Shown piece by piece: positions 1 to 8,709 of a DNA stretch of 35,954 nt (position 1 is the first letter of the stretch; each line of letters opens with the position of its first letter). A program made the translations under genes and the position numbers. The DNA comes from Bacteroidia bacterium (lineage in GTDB: Bacteria; Bacteroidota; Bacteroidia; Bacteroidales; Paludibacteraceae): positions 1-35,954 of the forward strand of contig JAGKVE010000013.1 of NCBI GenBank assembly GCA_021152555.1, read 5' to 3'. The notes under the pieces are model-generated. The model did not search any database and was not told the origin of the DNA. It was given only the letters and a program-made list of their open reading frames with translations.

Positions 1-765
1 GTGCATCTCACACTGGAAGAGATTGCCGCAGGATGCGAGAAGAAAATCAAAGTGCGCAAACTGGTTCAATGCAAGGACTGCCACGGCACCGGCAGCGCCG
101 ACGGCCGCACCGAGACCTGTCCTACCTGCAAAGGTTCGGGCCGCACGGTCCGCCAGCAGCGTGGCATTTTCGGCATGATGCAAGTGCAAAGCGAATGCGA
201 GACATGCGGCGGCGAAGGCACCATCATCAAGAACAAATGTCCGAAATGCGGCGGCCAGGGAGTTGTACGCGATGAAGAAATCATCACCATCACCATCCCT
301 GCGGGCGTTATGGGCGGTATGCAACTGACCGTTCCCGGCAAAGGCAATGCGGCTCCACGCGGAGGGGTTAACGGCGACCTGTTAGTACTCATCGAAGAGG
401 AAGAACATAAAGATTTTGTCCGTCAGGAAAGCGACCTGATATACAATCTGCTATTGGATATGCCGACAGCCGTGCTGGGCGGACAGGTGCAAATCCCTAC
501 CCTGACAGGCGATGTGAAGATAACCATCACTCCGGGAACACAACCGGGGAAAGTGCTGCGAATGCGAGGCAAAGGATTGCCGCGGATAGACCAATACGGA
601 CGTAACTACGGCACAGGCGACCTGCTTATCAATGTGGGCGTGTACATTCCTGAACGGCTGAGCAAAGACGAGCGCAAACTGATCGAGCAACTGCAAGACA
701 GTCCGAATATTGCTCCGGGCTCGGCAGACAAGAAGAATTTCTTCCAACATCTATTCGGGCTCTAA
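1..765 (+). CDS. dnaJ: Chaperone DnaJ, C-terminal part (5' end outside window)
   Basis: DnaJ (Hsp40) stimulates the DnaK ATPase and delivers unfolded clients in the cytoplasm. The visible 254 residues begin inside the first substrate-binding domain, and the gtg at base 1 is an internal Val codon rather than a start. The zinc-binding region shows all four CxxCxGxG repeats: CKDCHGTG (24-31), CPTCKGSG (40-47), CETCGGEG (66-73) and CPKCGGQG (80-87). The second beta domain and dimerisation tail follow, ending at TAA 763-765. The J domain and Gly/Phe linker must lie upstream of the window. Nothing looks damaged. The next gene starts 34 bases downstream on the same strand but has no functional link that I can see. 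Confidence 0.97.
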   Translation: MHLTLEEIAAGCEKKIKVRKLVQCKDCHGTGSADGRTETCPTCKGSGRTVRQQRGIFGMMQVQSECETCGGEGTIIKNKCPKCGGQGVVRDEEIITITIPAGVMGGMQLTVPGKGNAAPRGGVNGDLLVLIEEEEHKDFVRQESDLIYNLLLDMPTAVLGGQVQIPTLTGDVKITITPGTQPGKVLRMRGKGLPRIDQYGRNYGTGDLLINVGVYIPERLSKDERKLIEQLQDSPNIAPGSADKKNFFQHLFGL

Positions 766-799
766 AGACGCCGCACCACATTAAGAAGCCACGGGAAAA

Positions 800-1681
800 A
801 TGGTTTTTATGCGAAAAACGATACATATAACCGTTCTATTCTCCATATTACTTGCGCCACTGTTCATTCACGCGCAAGTGCCGGTTGTGGCACCGGACCT
901 GAGTCAACCTACAGAGATTGCGCCTGCCTATTTCGGCCCGAACGCGCTCCCCATCATAGATATGTCGGACGGTATGACGTATGACCATCTGCGCCTTGAA
1001 CTGGCTGCGGATGGTTATTTTGGTTACAAAGGTGACAGGACAGCAGACCTCTTTGCGCGCGCGCACGTTCCTTTATTCACGCGTTGGGCGAACCTGAGCG
1101 TATGGATGCCTGTATATGAATGGTACTCCCAGACCGACGGGAAAGGCAGCGGCGCCGGAGATGTGTATATATCCACGGAAGTGCAGGTACTGCACAACGA
1201 ATGGTTCAAGACCGAGCATGCGAAATACATCCCGCAGATGACCATCCGCTTAGGCATGAAAACCGCGAGCGGCGGACAGTTTGAGCGGCGCAGACACTAT
1301 GACAGTCCCGGGTATTTTTTTGACGCAGCGATGGGTCAGTCTATTCCTCTCCCGCACGTGACTCTGCGTTTCGCCGGCTCCATAGGTTTCCTATGCTGGC
1401 AGACAGACAACGGCCGTCAGAACGACGCCGTGATGTACGGTTTGCAGGCGCAGATGCGGCATGAGTATTTCTCGCTGCAGGCTACATGGGGCGGCTACTT
1501 CGGCTGGGAGAAACATGGTGATGCTCCTATGTCGCTGAAAATACGCGCGGCGGGACATATCAAAGGCTTCGAGCCCTACGCCCAATATCAATGGGGCATC
1601 AAAGACTATCCGTTCCACCACATACGTATCGGATTGGTCTATACCATCAATATCTTGCACCGCAAACAATCCGCCGCATGA
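800..1681 (+). CDS. Predicted outer-membrane beta-barrel protein, unknown function
   Basis: I do not recognise the family. The protein (293 residues) has an N-terminal signal peptide: a basic start, a hydrophobic stretch, then an Ala-Gln cleavage-like end near residue 26. The rest is rich in alternating hydrophobic/polar strands with many Tyr, Trp and Phe, and closes with an aromatic-containing strand, as expected for an outer-membrane barrel. A second ATG at 809 would give a more typical signal peptide (M-R-K-T...) and is an equally good start. Its stop overlaps the ATG of the next gene by four bases (ATGA at 1678-1681), so it is translationally coupled to another barrel-like protein and an O-antigen ligase. 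A role in surface-glycan handling is inferred from context only. Confidence 0.75.
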   Translation: MVFMRKTIHITVLFSILLAPLFIHAQVPVVAPDLSQPTEIAPAYFGPNALPIIDMSDGMTYDHLRLELAADGYFGYKGDRTADLFARAHVPLFTRWANLSVWMPVYEWYSQTDGKGSGAGDVYISTEVQVLHNEWFKTEHAKYIPQMTIRLGMKTASGGQFERRRHYDSPGYFFDAAMGQSIPLPHVTLRFAGSIGFLCWQTDNGRQNDAVMYGLQAQMRHEYFSLQATWGGYFGWEKHGDAPMSLKIRAAGHIKGFEPYAQYQWGIKDYPFHHIRIGLVYTINILHRKQSAA

Positions 1682-2811
1682 TACATCTTCTTCTCATACT
1701 CGCCACGGGCTTCTGGACACGTTTTGCCCAAGAGCCTGTTGACCTACCAGTCGATTCCGCTTATACAGCCAAATATGCGGAGCGTGCAAGCCGGCCCGTA
1801 CAGTTACTATATGATGTAGATTTCTCCACCTATTTTGACAATCGCGAATACCGTGCTCCCTATCAGATGCCACAGACGATTCTCAATTTCCGCCTCTCGC
1901 CGGAGATTGGAGTGCGGCTATTAGACCGCGCAGGCGGACGGCATGAGTTAGTAGCCGGCGTGAGTTACACCCAGCGGCTCGGGGGCAACTGGCGCGACGT
2001 ACAATTTGACCCGATAGCCTACTATCATTTCCATTTCCGCGGCTTCGACGCCGGCATGGGTGCCATCCCATATACGCGCCGCATAGCCCCTATGCCAGAA
2101 TGGCTGATGTATGACTCGCTCACATACTATCACCCGAACATACAAGGTGCGTTGCTGCAGTACAGCGACCACCGTGGATTTATAGAATTTATGTGCGACT
2201 GGCGCAGTGCACAGACCGCTGAGCGGCGCGAGATGTTCCGCCTCATGCTGAACGGCCAGTACCAATACCGCTGGCTGCAAGTAGGCGGCTTGGCGCACAT
2301 GAACCACAAAGCCCGTTCGGCAAGCACCTATGAGGCCGTGATGGACGATGCGCATCTGCATGCGTTTGCCGGTGCGGATCTGACTCAATACACCCCGTTC
2401 GACTCATTGTCCATCCGCGTGGGATATATTTTCGGTTACCAGCGCGACAGGGCTGTAAATGATGTTTTCACGAACCACGGGATGATAGCCGAACTGTATG
2501 CAAACTGGTGGTTCCTGGGAGTTAAAAACACATTTTATTACGGCGACAACATGCAACCCTTGCGGCCTCGAAACGAGAACTCCAGCCTCGGCGACCCGTT
2601 CTACCAATCGCGATTATACAACCGTACGGATATTTTTATTTACCTGTACCGAAGCAGTTTCGTGAATTTCTATTTCTCATGGAACATGCATTATGACACC
2701 CACCAGTTGCAGCACCAGCAACAGATGATTGTGCGCTTCCAATTGGAGCCACTGATGCGTGAATTAGCGGGACGCAAGCAACCCTATTTGCGCGGACTAT
2801 TTGACAAATGA
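1678..2811 (+). CDS. Second predicted outer-membrane barrel protein, unknown function
   Basis: This 377-residue protein is not a family I can name. The start at 1678 is chosen because the ATG overlaps the upstream TGA (ATGA) and immediately encodes a signal peptide (M-I-H-L-L-L-I-L-A...) ending near F-A-Q at about residue 18. An upstream in-frame ATG at 1591 would add 29 residues lying wholly over the previous gene and hide the signal sequence. The mature part has many short amphipathic segments rich in Tyr, Trp and Arg (R-V-G-Y-I-F-G-Y, N-F-Y-F-S-W-N), consistent with an outer-membrane barrel. Its end overlaps the following O-antigen ligase start by four bases, so the three genes form one operon. 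Confidence 0.75.
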   Translation: MIHLLLILATGFWTRFAQEPVDLPVDSAYTAKYAERASRPVQLLYDVDFSTYFDNREYRAPYQMPQTILNFRLSPEIGVRLLDRAGGRHELVAGVSYTQRLGGNWRDVQFDPIAYYHFHFRGFDAGMGAIPYTRRIAPMPEWLMYDSLTYYHPNIQGALLQYSDHRGFIEFMCDWRSAQTAERREMFRLMLNGQYQYRWLQVGGLAHMNHKARSASTYEAVMDDAHLHAFAGADLTQYTPFDSLSIRVGYIFGYQRDRAVNDVFTNHGMIAELYANWWFLGVKNTFYYGDNMQPLRPRNENSSLGDPFYQSRLYNRTDIFIYLYRSSFVNFYFSWNMHYDTHQLQHQQQMIVRFQLEPLMRELAGRKQPYLRGLFDK

Positions 2812-4070
2812 CCCCAAATATAAAGGACATAGTATATAAACTGACGGCATGGCTGCCCGTAATCGGGTTGCTGATGGTTATCAGCGCCATTCCGTACGGA
2901 TGGTCGGTATATCAGCGGATAGGATGTTACACGCTGGTTATCAGTTGCATACTATATTATTTCATTCATTGCCGTTGGCGTGATTGGCAATGGAGCAATC
3001 AAAAATGGGTGTACGTAATCATGATAGCGCTATGGGCAATGCTCCCCATCCGGCAATTTTTTGACGCAACACCTCCAACGGATTATTACCTGCAGCAAGT
3101 ACATTATCACGAATGGTTTCTATACACAGGAATAATAGGTATATTAGGATTCTCGGACAAGTTAAAACTTAAATACGTGGCGTATGTAATGTTAGCTACC
3201 TCGGTGGTCATGCTTGCGCATTGCGCATACTTGTATTTCGGGAGTGACGCCAACCCTGACACCCTGCCTTTCATGCGGTTTAACATCCTTCGCCGCACTC
3301 ATATCCACTCACATATGGTAACCGGTCTCTATGCCAATACCGCATTGATACTGGGTTTCGCTTCATTACGCCGTACCTCCCGCAAACGGACGAAAGTAAT
3401 TATCGGCGTAGCGATGGTGCTGACATGGCTGTTTATCCTGCTATCCAACGGACGCGTAGGCATGATAAGTTCCATGCTGGTTGTCGGAGTATGCACTATC
3501 TATTATCTACGTCAAAAGAGCCGGCTTGCCGCATGGGTGAGCGGTACAATCGTTGCGCTACTTGCGATAGCTGTGTACACACACCATCCGCATGTATTGG
3601 AAACAAGAGGCGCTGAACCGCGCTATGCCATATGGGATTATTCGCTACGCATGGGCATGCAACAACCCGTATGCGGATACGGATTATCGACACTGAGCAA
3701 AGAATATGTGGAGAAGATGTACGAAGACGAGGTTGTTTACAACAACTTTATCATCCCTATCATTTCTTTCATCCCGGAGTTTGCCGCCCAGGGCAAAACC
3801 ATGGACACACATCATCCGCACAATGCGTTTCTTCAGTATTGGCTGGCAGTAGGAATAATCGGAGTTGTGCTACTATGCGCACTTTTTGTATGCGCCGCAT
3901 GGCTACCGATGGGAAAAGACCGGATTTTCCTATGGTTGTTCCTACTGGTGCTCTTTCTTCAAAGTATGACCGAGCCCATCGGGGCACATCTGATGCCGGA
4001 ATTTATTGCCGTGATGCTGTTTGTATGGGAGAACGGCGCCCTTCGTGCAAACCGCGCAGATAATTCCTGA
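2808..4070 (+). CDS. O-antigen ligase / Wzy-type polymerase family membrane protein
   Basis: This is an integral inner-membrane protein of 420 residues with about ten or more hydrophobic segments. Family hallmarks are a S-N-G-R-V-G segment in the middle, the W-D-Y-S-L-R...P-V-C-G-Y-G-L-S-T stretch that in this family leads into the large periplasmic loop, and H-H-P-H-N-A-F-L-Q-Y just before the last membrane helices (the conserved His-Asn-x-Phe/Leu of the Wzy_C domain). Members either ligate O-antigen to lipid A-core or polymerise repeat units at the periplasmic face, and sequence alone does not separate the two. It is coupled by ATGA to the upstream barrel gene. Its last 68 bases overlap, tail to tail, the end of the opposing glycosyltransferase gene. 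Confidence 0.85.
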   Translation: MTPNIKDIVYKLTAWLPVIGLLMVISAIPYGWSVYQRIGCYTLVISCILYYFIHCRWRDWQWSNQKWVYVIMIALWAMLPIRQFFDATPPTDYYLQQVHYHEWFLYTGIIGILGFSDKLKLKYVAYVMLATSVVMLAHCAYLYFGSDANPDTLPFMRFNILRRTHIHSHMVTGLYANTALILGFASLRRTSRKRTKVIIGVAMVLTWLFILLSNGRVGMISSMLVVGVCTIYYLRQKSRLAAWVSGTIVALLAIAVYTHHPHVLETRGAEPRYAIWDYSLRMGMQQPVCGYGLSTLSKEYVEKMYEDEVVYNNFIIPIISFIPEFAAQGKTMDTHHPHNAFLQYWLAVGIIGVVLLCALFVCAAWLPMGKDRIFLWLFLLVLFLQSMTEPIGAHLMPEFIAVMLFVWENGALRANRADNS

Positions 4071-4860
4071 TTTTATTACATTTATCATCCCAATCATAGA
4101 GGACGAGACGCTTCAATTCCTTCCGTACATACTTCTTATAGTATTTCTCCATTTCCGGATACAATTGCATCATCCATCGCATGTTCCGCGCGATATAGAA
4201 ATAACGCCACGCGGCATGAGATGTATAAGGATGATGAATGATTTTTACAATCCGCACGCCGTTACCCAAACTATGTGTCAGTAGAATATTATTCGCTCGC
4301 ACTACCTGCCACCCCAACTGCCGCATATGGCAGCAAATCTCGTCATCTACACTATCAATGAAAAAGTCCTCTCTGAAACCACCTGTTTGCCGCCATGCTT
4401 CCAATCGCAACAGATTACCGGAGCACATAATGATTTTTTTCTGCTCAAAACGTCCTGGCCTGCGATGCATCTCAGGATGCCCGTCACAATCATGAAAGGG
4501 AGCAAAAATACCCACTTTGTCAAATTCCCCGTATTGCGCAACCTCCGTGATATATTGCGGTATAGTATGTTGATTCCAACGCGAGTCCTGATCCATCGTC
4601 AACACCCACTCCGCCCCTATTCTCAACGCCTCAGCACATCCGATATTGAGTGCAGTTGCAATGCCTTTATTTGAGAAAAGCGGCATATAATGTATCTTTG
4701 GCAACCCCTGCAAAAGAGTACTGTTATCCGACTCGCTGTTATCCACTACTATCACATGCTCCAGGTCATTTAGGTACAGCAAGAGTGCATCCAACTCATT
4801 TTGCGCCGGATGAAACCAGACAACAAGCCCTACAATATTTCTAAATTTTCCGGATTCCAT
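4003..4860 (-). CDS. Family 2 glycosyltransferase, rhamnosyltransferase-like
   Basis: This cytoplasmic nucleotide-sugar glycosyltransferase (285 residues) has a GT-A fold. Visible motifs are V-V-D-N-S (38-42) at the nucleotide pocket, S-N-K-G-I-A-T-A-L-N-I-G (63-74), a metal-binding D-Q-D at 90-92, and F-F-I-D-S-V-D-D-E at 166-174, the acidic signature typical of rhamnosyltransferase-type GT2 enzymes. The sugar cannot be told from sequence. The start overlaps the end of the upstream GT2 gene by 20 bases, so the two are coupled. The last ~22 codons run over the 3' end of the opposing ligase gene; a late stop loss could explain the tail. Confidence 0.88.
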   Translation of the reverse strand: MESGKFRNIVGLVVWFHPAQNELDALLLYLNDLEHVIVVDNSESDNSTLLQGLPKIHYMPLFSNKGIATALNIGCAEALRIGAEWVLTMDQDSRWNQHTIPQYITEVAQYGEFDKVGIFAPFHDCDGHPEMHRRPGRFEQKKIIMCSGNLLRLEAWRQTGGFREDFFIDSVDDEICCHMRQLGWQVVRANNILLTHSLGNGVRIVKIIHHPYTSHAAWRYFYIARNMRWMMQLYPEMEKYYKKYVRKELKRLVLYDWDDKCNKIRNYLRGLHEGRRSPIQTASRQ

Positions 4861-5614
4861 TTGTACAAACTACTGCATTCTTTGCCTGCTGAAGACTACA
4901 ATATATAGAATTTTCGTCATGATTCTGCCAATTCTCCTTATGATACAAATGGTACTGCACCGCCAAATTGCGCAGCGATACAATCCGGCAACCGGATGCC
5001 TGCAAACGCCATTCGATATCATAATCTTCGCCGGTTGCCGGCAATGTATAATTCTCATCAAAGCCATTGATGGCAATCAGATCTGTTTTTGACATCGACA
5101 TATTACTGCCCACCAGATGCTTTACCGGGCGACGCAGCCATCGTGCGATACCACAATAGAAAGCTTCCTCTACAAAACGACATCCGCGATGGAAGAAAAG
5201 ATATGGAAACAAATTCAGTCGTTCACCACGCATACACCGTTCACTCAATTCCGGGTTCAACTTGATGCGTTTGCCTGCTAACATTACTCCACGCTGCTGA
5301 TAACGGCAATGCCATTCTATAAAACGCGGATGCAGCACACAATCCCCGTCAATAAAAACAAGCCATTCATTGCTTGCTGCCATAACAGCCCGATTAAGAG
5401 CCAACTCCTTGCGCCATCCCTTGTCTTCCTGGGTCAGATGCTGCATCGGCCACGGGAAATCATAACCGGAGATAAAATCCGCCATCTGAGCGTCACAACC
5501 GTCCTCAGAGAGAATAATTTCTATATCCTGCTCCGTCTGCCGTTTGAGGCTGTCAAGCACCGCCTGTAACGCGCGCGTGTTCTTATAAATTGATATTATG
5601 AGTGTTGCTTTCAT
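4841..5614 (-). CDS. Family 2 glycosyltransferase
   Basis: GT-A fold enzyme of 257 residues. S-E-D-G (36-39) and F-I-D-G-D-C (87-92; D-G-D as the metal site) mark the donor site, E-D-K-G-W-R-K at 63-69 is a subfamily signature, and the T-G-E-D-Y-D segment (194-199) supplies the likely catalytic acid. The E-D-K-G-x-R-K signature recurs in the GT2 half of the upstream fusion gene, so the two are probably paralogues acting on neighbouring positions of the same core oligosaccharide. The start overlaps the fusion gene's stop by four bases, which puts it in the same operon as the GT9 and kinase genes. Confidence 0.88.
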   Translation of the reverse strand: MKATLIISIYKNTRALQAVLDSLKRQTEQDIEIILSEDGCDAQMADFISGYDFPWPMQHLTQEDKGWRKELALNRAVMAASNEWLVFIDGDCVLHPRFIEWHCRYQQRGVMLAGKRIKLNPELSERCMRGERLNLFPYLFFHRGCRFVEEAFYCGIARWLRRPVKHLVGSNMSMSKTDLIAINGFDENYTLPATGEDYDIEWRLQASGCRIVSLRNLAVQYHLYHKENWQNHDENSIYCSLQQAKNAVVCTNGIRKI

Positions 5615-7143
5615 TTCAGGCCGTACGCTGTCTCTGTTAATTTTCTCTCACGTGTTTCGCGCCAGATAGCATTGTTACGCGCCCAATCCTCCTCATTGCG
5701 ATAGGGGCGCTCATGATAAAGATGCAAAAGTGGCGTGCCATACCGCAGTTGCGTACCACGGATGCCGGCATTCTCTAATCGCTGCCCGAACTCGCGATCC
5801 TCTGCGCCATAGCGCATACGGGTATCAAAACCATTGGCATGAAGTATATACTCACGCCACGTAGATGCGTTTCCTCCATTCCAGGAGGCTTTGGCTGGTG
5901 TCAGTACATTCATAAGGCTGCATATAAACGCATTGCGCCATAATTTGCTCATTTTCCAGTTCCACCGCAAGCCGTGCGCCTTTAACCACTTTATATCGAA
6001 GGCACGGCCGGAGCGAATATCTTTTTCCGTCAATGCTTCGCTCAGCGTTTTGGGGAGCAAGACCGCACCGCCGGAAACAAAACGCCCATGGGAGGCATGA
6101 CTATAGTGCTGGCTAATAAAATCCCAACGAGGCACCAGATCCTGGTCCATAAAAATCAGGTAATCGCTTTTTGCTACGGCCACCGCCTTATTCAGAATCT
6201 CCGTTTTTCGGAAGCCTTTGTCTTCATGCCATACGTGCTGGAGAGGTAATAGGTCATCATACCGCCGGATGAGTGCTGCTGTGCGCTCGTCTGAGCCGTC
6301 ATCCGCGATGATGATTTCATCCGCAGGATGAGTTTGTGCCATCAAGCCCCAGAATACTTTCTCCAACCATTCCGGGTTATTGTATGTGGATACGATTACG
6401 CCTATGGAGAAAGTGTCATCCGTTATGAAATGTTCATGCGCATGGTGTGCCCAGAATTCTTTACGTCCGGCTTGTATCCATTCCAGACATTGCTTCTCAT
6501 CAATACCTCTTTCCTTTGCATAGACAGGACTCAGCAACTCAAAAAAATCGCTCTTTCCCCATAATCGGCATAAGTTATAGCACCCCTCTTGGGGCGATAC
6601 AAGCCCGAACCGCATCCGGTTGATATCCACTATATCGAACGCCCATTGATTGTCTTTTTTGCCGTACAGGATATTGCCGGGAGAGAAATCTTTATGTAGA
6701 ACTCCGGCGTTATGCAACGATGCAGCGTAGTGCGCAAAAGCCTGTATCAAATCTTCTTTACCTGCTGTCCTGCCGTCCCGGAAATCATAGAAGGTATGCG
6801 TAAACCGGCTCCGTAGAGTAACTAAATACGATTCTTCTACCATCCCTTCTCCGCATAGAATATACGCTACCGGTTCCGGAGTATGAATACCTTTCCCTAA
6901 CAGAGTAAAGGCGTTTTTGTACGCGCGTTCTGCTTTGGGCGCACGAAGATAAGTGTATGCTACCCGATTGATGAGATTTGGCTTGCGGTAACGTTTGACG
7001 CATAGCGACAATCCACTCATGTTTATAAGACGAATCTGATTACGCGCATCGTAAATTACTTCGCCTTGCTGCGCAAACGTATCCGGTATCTGTTCCACCC
7101 ACGCGCGCAAGTGTTCATATTTGGGATTGACAACTATTTTCAT
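5611..7143 (-). CDS. LPS-core kinase fused to family 2 glycosyltransferase
   Basis: A two-domain cytoplasmic protein of 510 residues. Residues ~1-240 are a lipopolysaccharide kinase (InaA/WaaP/KdkA-like): a lysine in the early strand, then the catalytic-loop H-K-D-F-S-P-G-N (150-157) and D-I-V-D-I-N (170-175) as metal-binding site. Such kinases phosphorylate Kdo or heptose of the inner core. Residues ~246-510 are a GT2 domain with V-S-T-Y-N-N (251-256), D-D-G-S (281-284), E-D-K-G-F-R-K (307-313) and D-Q-D (333-335). These functions are usually encoded by separate genes. The frame is open throughout, so this looks like a true fusion. It lies one base after the GT9 gene and overlaps the next GT2 gene by four bases. 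Coupled phosphorylation and glycosylation of one acceptor is inferred. Confidence 0.9.
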   Translation of the reverse strand: MKIVVNPKYEHLRAWVEQIPDTFAQQGEVIYDARNQIRLINMSGLSLCVKRYRKPNLINRVAYTYLRAPKAERAYKNAFTLLGKGIHTPEPVAYILCGEGMVEESYLVTLRSRFTHTFYDFRDGRTAGKEDLIQAFAHYAASLHNAGVLHKDFSPGNILYGKKDNQWAFDIVDINRMRFGLVSPQEGCYNLCRLWGKSDFFELLSPVYAKERGIDEKQCLEWIQAGRKEFWAHHAHEHFITDDTFSIGVIVSTYNNPEWLEKVFWGLMAQTHPADEIIIADDGSDERTAALIRRYDDLLPLQHVWHEDKGFRKTEILNKAVAVAKSDYLIFMDQDLVPRWDFISQHYSHASHGRFVSGGAVLLPKTLSEALTEKDIRSGRAFDIKWLKAHGLRWNWKMSKLWRNAFICSLMNVLTPAKASWNGGNASTWREYILHANGFDTRMRYGAEDREFGQRLENAGIRGTQLRYGTPLLHLYHERPYRNEEDWARNNAIWRETRERKLTETAYGLK

Positions 7144-7144
7144 G

Positions 7145-8098
7145 CTATTCCATCACTTTACGCACAACCTCTTCAGGCTCAATATCCATACAGCGGAAAT
7201 CACCAAACTTGCATTTTTTTGCGCCATACACGGAACAGGGACGGCAGTCCAATTGCCTCTGGATGCAATCGCTCATGCTTTGTCCATACCCTAAAAATCC
7301 GGCATATGGATGAGTGCCCCCCCATATAGATACGACCCGTGTACCGGCTAACGAAGCCAAATGCATATTTGCCGAATCCATAGAAACCATACACCTTAAT
7401 CCGCGTATTATTTCCAACTCCTGAGCCAAATTGTATTTGCCGGCAACAGATGTCACGCCCGGATATTTCTCAACCCATTTTTCAAGAACAGCCTGCTCTT
7501 GCCCGCCTCCCCCGAAAAGTACCACTCTCTCACCTCTCTCACTTAAACGTTCAACCACCGTTGCCATTCGCTCTATCGGATATACTTTTCCCCAGTGTGC
7601 AGCAAAAGGGGCTATGCCGACACCTGATTTCCTGATATCAGACCGGAGTTTTACAGGAGACATATCAACGTTAGGCGCGAGTTTTACAAACGGGCGTAAC
7701 ACATCTGCGTACCTTTCGGTTGTATGTTTTAGAGGAGAATGAATAAATCCGTGTGTCAACAGCCATTTGGAAAAGCGCCCTTTACGGATACTTCTCACAC
7801 GCGCACCGCGGAGAAAAAGAGCAAACCTTATAAACAGCGAACGCCATACTCCGTGCATATCCGCCACGGCATCAAATGTTCCCAAACCGGATAGGATTTC
7901 CCGCAGAGACTGCTGCTGCAAATTGACGCCATGAAACACCACATTTGCCGGCATGTCTTCAAACAGGGCTGCTATACGCTGCTGGGACAGCACCGTCATC
8001 TGCACGTCCGGATTTTGCTCAGCTGCAGCACGTACAACGGGGACCAACATGGCTACGTCTCCCAACGCTGAAAACCGTATGACGAGCAGGCGTTTCAT
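7145..8098 (-). CDS. Family 9 glycosyltransferase (heptosyltransferase-like)
   Basis: GT-B fold enzyme of 317 residues related to WaaF/WaaC, which transfer heptose from ADP-heptose to the LPS inner core. It has the N-terminal R-F-S-A-L-G-D (8-14), the mid-protein A-P-F-A-A-H-W-G-K (163-171) and the donor-binding M-D-S-A-N-M-H-L-A-S-L-A-G-T (240-253) followed by W-G-G-T-H-P. A C-terminal cluster of cysteines (278, 285, 288, 296, 303) is seen in Bacteroidota members and could bind metal. A seven-G run on the coding strand falls in the W-G-G-T region. The gene overlaps DUF4254 by four bases and is followed one base later by the kinase-GT2 fusion. Confidence 0.92.
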   Translation of the reverse strand: MKRLLVIRFSALGDVAMLVPVVRAAAEQNPDVQMTVLSQQRIAALFEDMPANVVFHGVNLQQQSLREILSGLGTFDAVADMHGVWRSLFIRFALFLRGARVRSIRKGRFSKWLLTHGFIHSPLKHTTERYADVLRPFVKLAPNVDMSPVKLRSDIRKSGVGIAPFAAHWGKVYPIERMATVVERLSERGERVVLFGGGGQEQAVLEKWVEKYPGVTSVAGKYNLAQELEIIRGLRCMVSMDSANMHLASLAGTRVVSIWGGTHPYAGFLGYGQSMSDCIQRQLDCRPCSVYGAKKCKFGDFRCMDIEPEEVVRKVME

Positions 8099-8709
8099 TT
8101 TTTGCCGTACAGCACAGGATTCAAAGTCGGGTCGTTGTACATCTTCATCTGCCGATAAACTTTCATGATACGCGCGCCTGATCGGTAGTCCGCTAATAAT
8201 TGGCTGATAGAGGTTGTCATATCCGACAACTGCTCTTTAAGAACTGCCATTTTCGCCACACATTTCTCATGCTGCTCCTGACTCACATCCGCACGGTCGA
8301 CTTGCTCCTGCATATGCCATAGTTTGACATGCAGGATACTGAGCCGGTCAATCGCCCACGCCGGGCTTTCCGTATTAATGCGCGCATCGGCTTGCGCCTT
8401 CACCTCATGGAACTGCTCCCAGAAATAACTGTCTATACGCTCCACCAGATCCGTACGGTCCTGATTGCTTTTGTCTATCCTCCGCTTCAAAGCCAACGCC
8501 TCAACAGGGTCAATCTGCGGGTCACGAATAATGTCCTCCAGATGCCATTGTACAGTGTCTATCCAGTTTTTGAGATACAAGTCATGCTCAATCGTGCCCA
8601 CTGCAAACGGGTTGCGGATAGGCGCATCAACATGATCCGTACGATGATAATCAGCTACCGCCTGAGAAAAAATGCGATTAGCTTGCTCTACAAAATTCAT
8701 ATTTACCAT
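8095..8709 (-). CDS. DUF4254 protein of LPS/glycan loci
   Basis: A soluble, mostly helical protein of 204 residues with no signal peptide or membrane segment. It matches the DUF4254 family in my recollection: the opening F-V-E-Q-A-N-R-I-F, N-P-F-x-x-G-T-I-E-H-D-L-Y-x-K-N-W-I-D and the W-H-L-E-D-I-I-R-D-P segment are characteristic. The biochemical role is unknown; the family sits beside GT9 and core-kinase genes in Bacteroidales, as here. Its ATG overlaps the wzi stop (8703-8709), and a second ATG at 8700 (M-N-F-V-E-Q) is equally possible. The tight coupling to GT9 suggests a soluble partner of the core glycosyltransferases, which is inference. Confidence 0.85.
   Translation of the reverse strand: MVNMNFVEQANRIFSQAVADYHRTDHVDAPIRNPFAVGTIEHDLYLKNWIDTVQWHLEDIIRDPQIDPVEALALKRRIDKSNQDRTDLVERIDSYFWEQFHEVKAQADARINTESPAWAIDRLSILHVKLWHMQEQVDRADVSQEQHEKCVAKMAVLKEQLSDMTTSISQLLADYRSGARIMKVYRQMKMYNDPTLNPVLYGKK

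Noticed and set aside
3632..4063. 143-codon + strand frame inside the ligase gene
   Set aside because: It overlaps the conserved H-H-P-H-N-A-F-L region of the ligase in another frame and has no support.
7317..7323. Seven-C run in the GT9 gene as a phase-variation site
   Set aside because: Seven bases is short for slippage and the residues encoded (W-G-G-T) are conserved in the family.
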